A stretch of 64,000 nucleotides of DNA from Spodoptera frugiperda (Eukaryota; Arthropoda; Insecta; Lepidoptera; Noctuidae). Every line of letters begins with the position of its first letter. Within the stretch, counting starts at the first letter, position 1. The stretch is from contig NC_064216.1 in assembly GCF_023101765.2 (NCBI RefSeq), positions 9,241,545-9,305,544 on the forward strand, in the 5' to 3' direction. Under the pieces are notes generated by a model that saw only the letters and a program-made list of their open reading frames with translations, was not told the origin of the DNA and did no database searches. The position numbers were made by a program, and so were the translations under genes. Shown in pieces: positions 9,478-21,292 of the stretch.

Positions 9478-11759
9478 AAAACATGTTATTTTCACATCTT
9501 CGCTTTGCCGTCGTGGCAGTAAGCGGGTTGGTGGCCAAGTGCAGACTTATCAACGTTAAAAAAAACCTGACCGTGCCAAAGCCGAGACTACAGCGGTCAA
9601 TACTACACAAGAACCAAACAAATTCCTAATTACGACGATACATAGACCACAATGTCATTAAAACCACACAAAGTCAACAGGCACAAGTCAGTACAATTGC
9701 TCCGATGCAAGCCTCTTAAAGCCTAATGATGCGTTCTGTACTAACCAAAGATAAGACGTATCGCCTTTTGATCACCTACCGACATCAAGAAAACCTTATC
9801 GCGCTCCCTGTAAGTTTATTTGTTTAAAGCTTTCAATGCGAACGAATGAAACGGGCTATGTATTGAATTACAATAAACATCGTATGTGCTATTGTGATAC
9901 AGAGGAAATTGAACTTTGAACTGGAGAATATAAGGTTCAATTTAGTTTGGAGGTAAAGAAAAGATATACAGGATGAGTACGGTTGTCTTGCTCTCGGAAA
10001 AAGCTTGCAAGAAAGCAAAGAATGGTGGAAGAAAGGGGAAGGGACAAGAAGGAGATATGTCTCAGCGGCGGTGATGAATTAAATTTTTAGGGGGTGTTTA
10101 GGGGGGCAACTTTGCCCCTTTCATTGGCGCGTCTTCATCCAGTTATTCGTTTCTTTAATTTGTGTTAATTTTTTTTTTGCTTTGTTAATGTGTAGCGTGG
10201 TTTTTGGTTTCGTGTTTTTGTTTACTATTTGTGTAATGTTGTGAGGTTACAGCTGGTTCTTTAATCTTGTAAGAACCCTCAATAGTTTTATTTATAGTTT
10301 ACTACTGAAGATTGTTTACTTTCGATATGTTAATGTAATAAAAGAGTAAAAAAACTAGTTTTAAATTGATCAGGATTCGTAAGACCACTGTAGAAGCCCA
10401 TATAATGTTGATGAAAGCAGTTTTTGAAATTAATTCTGGTTGAAAATATTAAAAATGTCTTAGTTCTTTGATCTTTAGTGTTTTGTTGACCAATCCTTGG
10501 ACGCAGCTATAACTCTCTTCCACATACATATTTACATTTGAGATTTAATAAAACCCACATAATGACTCATCAAAAGAATTTTATTCCAATAACTCGCACT
10601 TCACTGCCGCTTAGCCCCACAAAGTAAAGTTCATAAAAAAAATCGATGACGTCACATTAATTTTCTCCACATCCGACATCCCCTATGTGTGCAAGCAAGC
10701 TCAGCACGTATGCACGCACTAGAACATTTGAATAGGAAAAAAAAACTTGAATCGATAACGCAAAACAAAAGCGTAACCCTCTTTAAAATGCTAAAATCGA
10801 TGCGAAGAAGTGTCATTAAAGAACCCCCAAAAATTAAAACCCCCTGTTTGTACGCACACACACGTAGGCCAATATGACTAATAGATGCGCACACATGTAA
10901 AAAAGTTAATGAACTATTCACGGTAGGATGTGCGATTTTGTATTGGCTTGTGTTTTTATGATGCGTGCAGCAGTTTGAAATTGGAATAGAATTTGCGATC
11001 GTGTTTTGTTTTTCGTTTCGGTTGACTAGCTGTATTGTGACGTCATTAATTAGGAAACGTAAGATAGTGTTTGCATTGTAGTGTATTCATTGTTTTTGTG
11101 TATTCAAATACGAATTGACCAATGAGGATTTAGGATTTAGTTTATAGTTATAACCATTAATTATTAAAATTAAGCAACGCGACATTGGATTTTAAAGAAA
11201 GTCGCCTTCTCTGTCCCTATGTTACTTTGTATGCTTAAATCTTTAAAAGTACGCAACGGATATTGATGCGGTTTTTTTAATAGATAGAGTGATTAAAGAA
11301 GAAGGTTAATATGTATACTTATACATGGATAATATATCACTATTGCACCCATTCGAAGCTGGGGCGTGTCGCTAGTATACTATATAAGATTTATCCTATA
11401 CATTTTAAGAAAACTGCAAAACTAAACTTACTATCTCTAATTTAATCCTTTTGTAACTAAAAATAAAGTAATTACACACCGATTAAAACACATTTAGTTA
11501 TAAAATAGGTACATTTTCATTCATGTAAGTAAACAGATCGTTTATGTTCCCCCATGGACCGTTTCTAATTTCAAGGATTGCATGGACGATTTAAGCTGTG
11601 GTCACACGCAGTGACCCGTAGTAAGAGATCACACCACTTGTCCAATTGAAGAGATTTACGAAATAAATGGCTTCGAAATTTATAAATTTATCAATGGATA
11701 TTATTGTTTGTTTTGTTTAAAAAATGGAGGAACGTTTATTTAAATATGGGTACTATACA
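9478..11759. other. Unassigned DNA with a purine/G-rich patch
   Basis: No gene is recognised. Around 10020-10140 there is a purine-rich and then G-rich patch (GGGGGTGTTTAGGGGGG) that stands out from AT-rich flanks. Around 10650-10920 short open frames overlap on both strands, without a recognisable protein. Confidence 0.4.
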
Positions 11760-11960
11760 ATGTCACGCCTTTTGTTCCTGAAGAACAAGGCAGAGGTGCA
11801 CATTACTTTTTACCACCTGTGTTATAAGTCCCATGTAATAGGGGTAAGCCTATATTACCTACTGAGCACAATTCTAGACTACTACTGAGAAATTTTCGAA
11901 AAGCCGAAAAATGCCCAGTAGTACTTTGCCGAACCCGGGGAATCGAACTCGAGACCTACT
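11760..11960 (-). repeat. SINE family B, 5'-truncated copy
   Basis: Read on the minus strand, it carries the box B (GTTCGATTCC), TACTGGGC, CAATTCTAGACT-type and CCTATTACATGGG landmarks and ends near AAAAGGCGTGACA. The box A head is missing, as expected for incomplete reverse transcription. Confidence 0.85.
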
Positions 11961-12159
11961 TAAATATACCTCAATATCTATAGTAGGTAACACAAATTAA
12001 ACCAATTATTACCAACCAATTATGTATTAATCAACTTAATTCAAATACAAAAAAAAAACAAAGTAAAACATCCCATACAAATATCAACACAAATTAAACG
12101 CAGCTAAGACACAAAATTGCCAAAAAAACAAACATGTATGCAGACATATACCTATACAT

Positions 12160-12310
12160 ATACAGGGTGAGGCGGCGATGAGTTTTAAAGTTTTTAAGGG
12201 TTCGCCGAAGATTGCGTGTCTTGATTACTCCCCCCTCAGAGGGGGTTACCTCCACACACGGCTAGGGCCGAAAACACCGCTGCCCTCCCTTTTTTAAGGA
12301 GGGTAAATTA
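12160..12310. other. GC-rich island
   Basis: The patch contains CCCCCCTCAGAGGGGG and, about 60 bp on, CCCTCC and GGAGGG flanking a T/A-rich centre, so it is rich in short inverted G/C runs. None of the repeat families matches. Function unknown. Confidence 0.25.
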
Positions 12311-12890
12311 AAAGTGTTATGTGTGGGCGTTCAGTCTTGATACTTTAAGACAGTTTGGGATATTTTTTCTTATCTCTGTTCGCGTTATAAGTAGTTATGT
12401 CCGGTGCTTAGTGCGTAATGGGAACGCATTCAGTTTTAGGGTTTTGACAGTGGAAGGGGTTTGTAATTGGTAATCATTTTATGTGATAATGTTATTGAAT
12501 GTTCCTTTTTGTGAATTTGTTTTCCACCGCCGCACGCATTGGTTGGTTTTTGTAAGTAAGTTCATTTAACGTAATGATAGTTTTATGAGAACTAAGTGAA
12601 TTACTACTCCTTTCTATATATAGTCTAGTATTTTGAAAAAAAATATTCAATGTTACAAGAACACTTCGTGATCACGTCACAGTCACAAGACTGACAAAGA
12701 AGGTTTATCTAAACTTTAGCAACTCCGGCGCTGTTTCACTCGCTATGGTCAGCTCATATTGATCATAGCGTAATGTTTAATAACTTTTAACCTTCCTCGA
12801 TAAATGGATTATACAATACAAAATTAATTATTTGAATCAGACTAGTAGTTCTGGAGATTAGTCCAATAAAACAAACACACTCTTCAGCAA

Positions 12891-12950
12891 TAAGTAAGTA
12901 GTATATAAGTATATACTACTTACTTAATATAAGTATATACTACTTACTTA
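12891..12950. repeat. Perfect palindrome with a duplicated arm
   Basis: TAAGTAAGTAGTATATA (12891-12907) and its exact reverse complement (12910-12926) flank a 2-nt spacer. The 19-nt block 12908-12926 is then repeated exactly at 12932-12950. Transcribed RNA would form a hairpin with a choice of two right arms. Confidence 0.85.
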
Positions 12951-13984
12951 TTACGAGTAATAAGCAGCTATGAAGCATATAATAAGAACCTTTAATTTTC
13001 TTAGGTAATTAAATCAAGAAAAAAACCTAATGAAAAGTATCAAAATCACTTGCATAGTCTAGAAACATGTGCAAGACAGTCGGTCGTTCATTTGCAAACG
13101 ATTGTAATAGCTCGTATCTGCACAGTTTTGAGACGGTACACATCAAGTTAAGCAAAACCAGTACAATTTGACTGTCTAATGTACAGAAAGGTCATACAAA
13201 GTAAGATCATGAATAACTGGTTCTGGTTGTGTATAGTTTGTTGTGGAATTGACTCTATCTATCGTAGCTACGACTGCGACTGACGACATTACAGAATGTC
13301 GCAGTTACGTGGTTATATTGCGATTTTTATTAGCCTCGTTTGTACCGAATTACTTTTTATTTATTGTTGTTTTTTTTTGGGCTTGTGGTTTGGTGGTTAT
13401 GTGTTAGTAGGGATTCTCAGTCATGAATGTAATTTCATATTCAAATGTACGAAAGAACGTTTTTAAGTTTAACTACCGAAATTATTCTTATTAATTATTG
13501 ACTACATTATCTGTATCTTTTACATTGTATGGGCATGATAACTGAACTACTAAGAGTCCTGTAATGTATCCTTTATTTATGTAGCAAAAGAAGTGGAACC
13601 ATCCCATGCCGGCCTCATCTAGTTATTTAAGAGATTGACGTGTAAAAGAGTTACATTTTAACCTATTTGCAAAATAAATATCATTTATCATAAAATAGTG
13701 GTTAGTAAGTAAATATTTAGCCCTTTTTCAGCTTGCTAAACAAACCTTGCAGTTCCATTTTAATTACTGTTCACATGGTTTTTTAGGTCACATGGGATGC
13801 TTAAAACCAAATACGTAATTACATTATTACATTAATTGAGTAAACTGTAATTTTAATGTAAACAAATATTTGTACTAAAGTTCTTGACTTTAGTAGATCA
13901 GACCGACTAAACGGGCGAGTTATTATTTTAATATTTTTGACTACACTTTGAACATTCAAATTCTAATTTCGAACACACATTTCT

Positions 13985-14285
13985 ATGCGACGTTAACAAA
14001 CACGTCACCCCTCTAAAAATTAAAAACAAAACACTCGCATAAAGGCGCACACACACCGACGAAGCTCACCTAATTATCGGCGCGGAGGGACTTTGCATAA
14101 GAAAGTATTGCTGCGTTTTACGACGCGTGTCGTGCCCCACCCCACGGCCCAGATAAAAAATCTCCCATTTCCTTAATTCGTTTATCGGGGCCTGGCGAGG
14201 CTTTGTCTCCGATCGATGAACGCCTCCAAATGAGCGCGAAACGTGACGCGCGTGTGTATTAAGCTTAAGGTGACGGTTTTAAGAC
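13985..14285. promoter_or_regulatory. Candidate conserved noncoding element
   Basis: This high-complexity island has ACCTAATTATCGGC, CTTTGCATAAG (octamer-like), CCACCCCACGGCCC and GATCGATGAACGCC, and is CpG-rich against AT-rich flanks. It contains no long open frame and no known repeat here. Homeodomain and POU-type words side by side are typical of developmental enhancers, but this is inference. Confidence 0.3.
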
Positions 14286-15183
14286 GCAATTTTTATGTAA
14301 GAATTTTGTTATTATGCAGATTGGGTACGAGTTTTTTTGGTCATTTTTCATGATGGGTAACGCGATTCTGAAGTCACTTCAATGTTGCATCCGGCCCTGG
14401 CTGAAGTGGAAGACTTTTAGATAAGAAAGTAATATCATTTAACGTGTAATCTATTAATGATATTAAACTTTAAAGTGGGATTTACCTTTACACCAATGTC
14501 CTATTAATGTTTATATGAACAAATCTAGTTTGATACACTAAGGCTCTAAGAGAATAGTGAAAAAAACAGAGTAAGATAAAGAATGTCGTATGTCATAAGT
14601 GTGTCATATGTCGACGATCTTACGTACAAAGTTTGGTTCTAACACGATGAAAAGGGTTAATTCCCACAAAATAGGTAATTTAAGACATTCATATGTAAAA
14701 AACCGCCCCAAAACAAGCAAAATTAAATTAAAAGGCACGCGCGAACAAACTAAAGCAATCAGGCGTCCCCTAAAACACGCCACAAAAGTCAATAAATTAA
14801 GGCTTGGAACACATGTATTGGCCCCCCGTTTCCAACGATAACTTAGTAATTAAGAAAGGCATTAATCATTGCATGGGACAGACTCAGTCTGATTGCGAAT
14901 GTGACAAACTGGCATAAGTCATGCGTACGGACACGATCGTGGGTGCTATGCTTTAGTGCTGCGATATGCGAGATCGAACGCTCGAATTATTGAGTTAAAT
15001 GTTTGATTGGTTTAATTTTTACAAAGAAAATTAATATAGAGTAGATTTTTCTCAAATGAATGGTACTGTGAAGGCATTTTTGAATGACTTTCTAATTATC
15101 ACTGTGTTTATTGTTATGTATTCCCTCCAAATCTTCGTCTAATTATAGTCAGTTGAATTGTTGGACTAAGAATTGAATACATT

Positions 15184-15340
15184 TTAACTGATTTCCCAAA
15201 AAGGAGGAAGTTCTCAATAGGCCGTTATATTTCTTTTCTAGGTATGTACACTGATTATGCTGAGGTTTAGTGACCGATTTGCGTGATTCTTTTTTTGTTT
15301 GACTCGGAATACTTAGCTGAAATTATTACTTTTCGATCTA
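15184..15340 (+). repeat. Dispersed LINE-type repeat fragment
   Basis: AAAAAGGAGGAAGTTCTCAA followed by a variable T-rich gap, ATGTACACTGATTATGCTGA and GTGATTCTTTTTTTGTTTGA is the layout of a very common lepidopteran dispersed repeat. I assign it to a non-LTR element fragment from memory of the motif order; the clade is not certain. Confidence 0.55.
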
Positions 15341-15527
15341 GAAACACCTACTTAAGTTTTCATGAATAGTTTTGTTTAGGATTTGGGGCACAGACTTAGT
15401 AGGTGACATAGTAGGCAATGGCAGCAATGAATAATAATAGGTTTTGGTATTTGAAGCCGGATTTTTAAAACGTATTCTTATTTTCTGCTCTCCTGACTTC
15501 TCATACGTTTGTAGGATCCAAGTAAGG

Positions 15528-15645
15528 TCAGACCACCACAGGTGGGGTCCATCCGAGGAGCAGGAGTAGGAACGGGGTGGTTTTTAGTCAGTAAGAATCT
15601 GACACTACCTCTCAATGTTGTTGGATGATTTTCGCCCTTAAAAAA
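15528..15645 (+). repeat. SINE-like family A, copy 4, internal deletions
   Basis: The head CAGACCACCACAGGTGGGG is joined directly to AGGAGTAGGAACGGGGTGG, so the GCTGCGGACTACC section is lost. The TTGGATGATTTTCGCCC and A-rich 3' end remain. Confidence 0.8.
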
Positions 15646-16429
15646 GTCAGGTATTGCTACTAAAATTGAAAAAAGATCAGTTAGGTTAGATTTTATTTAT
15701 TGATACAAAACATCACCATTAGTTAGTTTAAAATTACTTAGTTTAAAGTGTCACAGTATCGTGAACAGCCCACACCTATCACAACTCTAACCCTATCAGT
15801 GAATAGTTGCATTTGCAGACATTACAAATCTGCAACATTCAATAGTATGTAATGAAGTTTGCAGTTTATTTGTATAAGGCTGACGTAATGCTGTATTTGT
15901 ACAGTAAATCTTGCATATTTTGTATGAGGACACGTTATACTGATTTATGGGAATGGTACTACTAGATACTGATACTTTAGTTATGTGATACGGAAGATAA
16001 GTGATGGGAACTAAGTACGGTATTGAGTTCCGATTCCCGATCTGTGAGTGTCAGAGGTAGATGTGCATAAACCGATCGGTTTGTGACGTTCTTTGAACTG
16101 ATTCGAATAATTATTTATCCAATACTTGTTCTATGAAGAAGGGTGTTTGAGAGAAATGTGGAAAATACTTATAAAACCCTAAAGGTCTGTGGGACAAGTT
16201 AGTCGTAACGTAAACAAAATAACCCTTTTATACATATATATATATTTCATAGAATGGAAGAAGTTAACAAGATGAAGCTGATATTATATGCATGTGAGTC
16301 TCAGAGACGATCTAATAGGTAAGTATATACATTTGATGCCAGTAAGGAGCTGAGCTTTGAAATAAAATCCGCTACAAAAATTACTCCAATTAATTTCCTA
16401 CTAATTACGAACATCGTAAACATACCCAA

Positions 16430-16780
16430 ACATGACTCCGTACATCAGAAAGTCACGGCACACGCACAACGCTTCAAACATTTACTTTTTAATATACCGA
16501 ACGCTCGCGAAATTAGGGCATCGTTCGCACCTCAAAGAAAAAATCGGGTGGTGGATTCACAAGCTTACATCTGCAGTTATCATGATCTTTATTCTATTGT
16601 GGTAGGGTTTAGAATTGTTTGTTTCGTGTTTGTGTTAGTGATGTGAATTAACATGAGGGAGTGGACGTGACATTTATTGTTTGACAGCCATCGATCTGCC
16701 CTTTGCTATGCGAAGCGTGAAGCAGCCAAAGTTCATGGGATATTCCTCTTCTGCTGAATAATGGGGGAATAGCAGGTGTG
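16430..16780. other. Two high-complexity patches, possible regulatory DNA
   Basis: The first patch (about 16440-16560) is CpG-containing. The second (about 16665-16780) has TTGACAGCCATCGATC and CAAAGTTCA at 16727-16735, a close match to nuclear-receptor DR1/HNF4-type sites. No repeat family and no coding frame is recognised. The (TA)n run at about 16233-16246 lies upstream. Confidence 0.22.
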
Positions 16781-17214
16781 TGTAAGACGTGTTTGAATTA
16801 AAAATGTGGAACACCTTTGTCTTGGTACTCAAATATTTGCGAGAGCTCTCTTGTTGAGTGATTTTCGATTTACGATTTCTTCTTCTTCTAATTGTGTTTT
16901 GTTGATTTATTTCATTCGTTATTAGTACAGCTTATTAAACTAAAACTAAAGAGGTTTTATTACATCGGCAAAATAAGTTTTAACTTAACTCCTCGTGTCA
17001 ATAATAAAGTTGTGTAAAAATTGCGCTATTAACCCCTTAGCATTATTTGTATTGGCTGGTAGAAAAAACTATCACAGTAAAACAATCAAACTGGTTATAA
17101 TAGGGTAAATTGAACAATTAAATATATTTAATCATTATAAAATTAACCACAAAAAATTCCAAAACATAAAAAACAAAACATCCAAATTTCACAAAAATCC
17201 AACAAAACCTCAAA

Positions 17215-17400
17215 CACGTATCCAACAAATCCGTAAACGCTACAAACGAGGTGTAACATCGTCACATGTTTGAATCCGCGGCGGATTATCTAATTTGCCT
17301 GCGGATGTCGGCGGCGGCGGGATGACGGGCGACGATAGAACACACATCGATCCCCTTATACGATTTCAATGAATCAGAATTGGCGTGTAGGGAGTTGTGG
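17215..17400. other. CpG-rich island
   Basis: GAATCCGCGGCGGATTATC contains the near-perfect inverted repeat AATCCGCGGCGGATT, and TCGGCGGCGGCGGG follows. The patch matches none of the repeats here. It may be a regulatory element. Confidence 0.25.
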
Positions 17401-17561
17401 AAGATATTAAACATTATGGTGATTGGTTTAGTTTTTGAAAATGTTTTGTGGTGTTATATCTTTGAGAAGTTTAATGTTAGTTGTTTTATTAAAATTGGGG
17501 ACTCATAGTTATTATATTAGTCATATGGGACAAATATTTACCTATAAATATCATACAAAAT

Positions 17562-17712
17562 TTGACTGCACGGTCGACTCGGCTGGGCAACTAGCTGCCA
17601 CGTAACGGGTAGTGGGTTCGATTCTTGCACGGAGCAACTCTTTGTGTGATCCACAAATTGTTGTTTCGGGTCTGTGTGTCGGTGATACAGGAGAAAACTT
17701 AGTGGGGCAACG
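17562..17712 (+). repeat. SINE family C, copy 1
   Basis: The tRNA-like head has a box A-like CTCGGCTGGGCAAC and a box B (GGGTTCGATTCTTGC). The family body follows: GGAGCAACTCTTTGTGTGAT, CCACAAATTGTTGTTTCGGG, and an end matching the CACAGGAGAAA...GTGGGGCAACG block. Open frames across it are read-through of the SINE, not genes. Confidence 0.85.
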
Positions 17713-17809
17713 TTTAAATAAAATGTAATTCTGGATGTCATGTCGTGTCCACCAACGGCAAAGTACCAATGTGACTTTTTCTGTGTAACATGCACTTTCT
17801 AAGATTGTT

Positions 17810-17997
17810 TAGACACCATTGACTAACGGTGAAGGAAAACATCGTGACGAAACCTGAGCTAATAATTTCTAATTACAAGTTTAAAATCGACAACCCGCCT
17901 TGCATAACCGAGGTGAATAATGCTCAAACCTTATTCGCACGAGAAAAGGCCTTTGGTCAGCAGTGGCCACTTATAGGCTGTTGATGTGTGATGATGT
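17810..17997 (+). repeat. LINE 3' tail (Jockey/CR1-like), copy 1
   Basis: AACGGTGAAGGAAAACATCG, CAACCCGCCTTGCATAACCG and GGCCTTTGGTCAGCAGTGGC, ending in TGATG repeats, is the standard 3' region of a common lepidopteran non-LTR retrotransposon. Here it is short and degenerate. It abuts the SINE C copy at 17562-17712. Confidence 0.7.
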
Positions 17998-18368
17998 GAA
18001 AATTTTCTGTAGGCACGGCAGGCGTAGTCAGAAATTTACATTCTTCTTCAACACATTTTAACTCGAATAAGTATCCCTATAGAATAATTCGAGCGACGCC
18101 ATTATTATTTCGAAAGGGTTGTTTTCTTAAAGGGTGGATTTTTGTTTGAAAACATAATACTATTGTGACGCGAAGATTAATTAAAGATGGGAGAGTAATA
18201 TCATATTATAAAGAAACAAGACGTTGCTTGCCTTGTGATATCTTTTTACCGGAGTGATAGAAAGTTTTCTATTTAACGAAGTAAGGTGAATTCCAATGGT
18301 ACTCCAAATTAAGGAGATTTGGTAACAATTAATATAGGGAAACTAATCTCGGAAAGATATTTAGATAG

Positions 18369-18710
18369 TCCTGACAAATGGTGAAGGAAAACATAGTAAG
18401 GAAACCTGAGGTTACCTATCACATTAATATCATAAATGTGAACATTTTTTGTTTGAATATTTGTCCGTCAATCACGCTGAAACTACTGAACGGATTTTGG
18501 TATACAGACAGGGTATGAGTTGACTTGGGTGATATGATACTTTTTATGTCACGGGAACACGCGCAAACCGCTGGTAGAATCTAGTAATTTCTAATTATAA
18601 GAAATCGCCAACCCGCATTGAGCAAGCGTGGTGATTAATGCTCAAACCTTCCTTATGCGAAAAGAGGTTTTTGGTCAGCAGTGGCCACTAATAGGATGTT
18701 GATGTGACGA
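18369..18710 (+). repeat. LINE 3' tail (Jockey/CR1-like), copy 2, interrupted
   Basis: The GGTGAAGGAAAACAT part (18379-18411) and the AATTTCTAATTATAAG ... GGTCAGCAGTGGCCAC part (18585-18710) match copy 1 in order. They are separated by an RTE-like tail at 18430-18583. The downstream half ends with GTTGATGTGA. Confidence 0.7.
18430..18583 (-). repeat. RTE-like LINE tail nested in another LINE tail
   Basis: On the minus strand this reads as CTAGATTCTACCAGCGG ... CGTGACATAAAAAGTATC ... ACCCAAGTCAACTCATACCC ... AGTTTCAGCGTGATTGACGG. The same landmarks appear at 29706-29884 on the plus strand. It splits the Jockey/CR1-like tail, so it inserted later. Confidence 0.7.
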
Positions 18711-18834
18711 AACTCGGAAATATATTTTAAAATTAAAGACTACATAACCTTTTCATGTTTAATTTTTTTTAACAACCTCCTTGTTTATTACAACACTCCT
18801 CATTTCCACACTCCTGTACATGAGAAAAAGCGTC

Positions 18835-18990
18835 AAATCATTGATATTGAATGTATGGCGTGTGAAAACACGACCCTCACGCCTCGGGCCGTGATTGTAT
18901 CGAACACATTGTCCCGGGACTTCATACACAATGGTGTTTGATGATCAGCGAACGTTTAAGGGTTTTTCATCTCTCGGGAGCCGATTTGGA
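18835..18990. other. GC-rich island
   Basis: High-complexity sequence with CCTCGGGCCGTG and TCCCGGGACTTC, between LINE fragments and SINE A copy 5. No coding frame and no repeat match. Possible regulatory DNA. Confidence 0.22.
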
Positions 18991-19192
18991 GTTTAAAAAT
19001 TTGTTCCTGCTTGTATCTTTTGTTAGTTTTTTAAAGTGTGTCGTGATGAATTTCCATTTATTTACTTAAGAGGTGGTGGAAATTTATAGTATGTACATAA
19101 TTAAAATGTTGTTTTTAGTTATGTAGCTTATATACAGTTTGAAAAATATTTCAATGATTGAAAGCCTTATGAAGCTTCTCAACCATCGATTT

Positions 19193-19405
19193 GCAATCTT
19201 ATAGGACAGCTTTTTTTTTTTTTTTTGATGGGGGAAAATCATCCAATGATTTCTCCCGCCTTGGGCAAGGCGAAAGGGAGTGTCAGACTCTTACTGACTA
19301 AAAACCACCCCGTTCCTTCTCCTGCTTTTCGACCCGAAGCCCCGGTAAACCCGCTAGGTAGTCCGCAGCTCCGGATCAGGCATCAGCCTGGATTATAGGA
19401 GAGCT
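19193..19405 (-). repeat. SINE-like family A, copy 5, with target-site duplication
   Basis: The element proper spans 19211-19390 on the minus strand and is near full length, with a 16-nt T run (its A tail) at 19211-19226. It is flanked by TTATAGGACAGCT (19199-19211) and TTATAGGAGAGCT (19393-19405), a 13-bp duplication with one mismatch. An A tail plus a target-site duplication is the signature of LINE-mediated retroposition. Confidence 0.88.
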
Positions 19406-19839
19406 GGAACGATAATATCAGCGATAAGTTCTTACTATCTTTATATCCAGGTGGTAATTTCATAGATACATAACTTTATCAAAGGGTTACTGATATCGGT
19501 ATCAGAAAATTTTGGATGATCCCGTACCTACTCATCTAGTTCTGTTTTGTATAGAAGTTAAAGAAATAGACGATGTAATCAAGTGTAATAACTTCCATAT
19601 ATTCGTTTGTTTAAACCTAATACATTACAGTCATATATTCAAAGTGCTTTCAATATGACAGCTACTAACAACCAAAACAAACAATTCAAATTCTAATCAA
19701 TTTATTTACCCGTAACAACGAATGGTCCCCACATTGCGTGGAAGAAAAATTAATAAATTTCACCTGGAATACACTTAATAATCTCGGCTCACATCCCTAC
19801 ATAATTTAAAGAGAAAAAATGGAAAAAGAATCTCTTAAG

Positions 19840-20120
19840 AAACGCACGAAGACTCCCTCATATATGCGTACCCATACTTAGTGAGTTACACCCCAAATTA
19901 ATAGCATCCTAACAAAAAACTCCCCCCTGTCTTATGAAGGGGGGGTTCATTTGCATATATGTCCCCCCGGCACCCTAAGGAATGGCGAGGATGTATTTTT
20001 AATTTCATTCTTATCCCTGTGCTTAAATCATGAGAGCGGCCATGCGTGCGAGGGTCTCCCCTCCCCCCCTGCCTACCCTGGCCTCGTGCCTCCCCCCCTG
20101 CGGCCGTTAGCTTGCGTCAT
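19840..20120. promoter_or_regulatory. Candidate regulatory island
   Basis: G/C-run-rich and CpG-rich sequence includes CATTTGCATATATG (octamer-like, near 19950), GAGAGCGGCCATGCGTGCGA and several CCCCCC runs up to GCGGCCGTTAGC. No repeat family or long open frame matches. Enhancer function is inference. Confidence 0.28.
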
Positions 20121-20870
20121 ACGTCGCTAACCACGTACAGTAAAAAGAAAAGAAATCTTAATAAGTTTGTTAGGGTGCGCTAGTATAGAATGGATGCGAC
20201 TCTTAATGAATTTTTGGGATGTCTTCGTTTTTGAGATACAGGGGTTTACGCTCTGTTATTGTAACGAACTTCAATGTGGATATTTATATTGAAAGACAAT
20301 ATAAGTTGGTATATAATATAGAATAATATGTGGTCAGTAGTAGTAATTCACGCAGAATAATTGAAATTGTACAGGTATAGCTGGGCAACAAAAAGCTAGA
20401 ATAGTTGATTAATGACAAATGTAATTGTCTAATGACTAATGACCAATAATCATAATGAAGGTATAATTGTACCAAAATTAAAACAAACAACTCTTGAACG
20501 CCAACCGTAAATCTACTAATCTTACAACAAAGATAACCTCAAAACTTCAACCCAATACACCAAGCTACATAAAAAAAATCTTCACTAATTAGAAACACCA
20601 CATCCACACACACCTAACGTCATAAGCAGCCACCTAAAAAAACAAGCGTCGTCATTTCGGTGAGCAAATTTCGTGGAAGTTTTCCGTTCTTCCTTCTTCA
20701 TACTATAATGTCTTTGTATGTATGTGTGTGTGTGTTTTGACATTACCAACGCACTTGTGTGACATTTGGCACGGGCGAGTAAATGTGCGACACTTTTCTA
20801 GTTGGTATGCTAACTTGGTATAGTGAGTGTACTTTGTTTTTTTTAATGCGTTTGATTTGGTTATGTGGTC

Positions 20871-21040
20871 ATAGGGATGATGACGGGTTAAAAAAAATAT
20901 TTATTCCGTCAATTAGGCAATGAAAAAATATTAGACGTATTCTTTTATTTTGTCATACGAGATAACAATAATTACATATTTCGTTAAAGAGTAAGAGTGG
21001 GAGCAATTACGTAATTTCTACGTATAAAACGTAGTTATAT
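20871..21040 (-). repeat. Dispersed repeat family G, copy 1
   Basis: On the minus strand it reads CCCGTCATCATCCCTAT at one end, then ATGACAAAATAAAAGAATAC, AATATTTTTTCATTGCC, TTGCTCCCACTC and TTATACGTAGAAATTACG. The blocks are collinear with those at 24068-24306 and 52843-53074. The GACGTCAC half of the hairpin is not preserved. No coding capacity. Confidence 0.7.
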
Positions 21041-21292
21041 ATTATGATATTACAAATCAAAATATCTCCGAAAGTATTTGTTTTTCTAAGGAAAGGAAAG
21101 GAATAATACGTGTCTTAAAATAATCTACAAGAAGGGTATTTAAATAAAAATTAGTTATCTTCCCTATTGTTGTGGTTTTTAATGAAGGTATAAGACGGCA
21201 GGATAGAGTACATTTGTCATTACTACGGTTTCTTCTGCGGGTGTTGTAAGAACCAACTAAGGAACTGCACATTTAACAGAGACCTAGAAGCA

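Noticed and set aside
14599..14841. Overlapping 80- and 62-codon frames on opposite strands
   Set aside because: Both strands are open over the same bases, which fits a local shortage of stop codons. The translations are not family-like.
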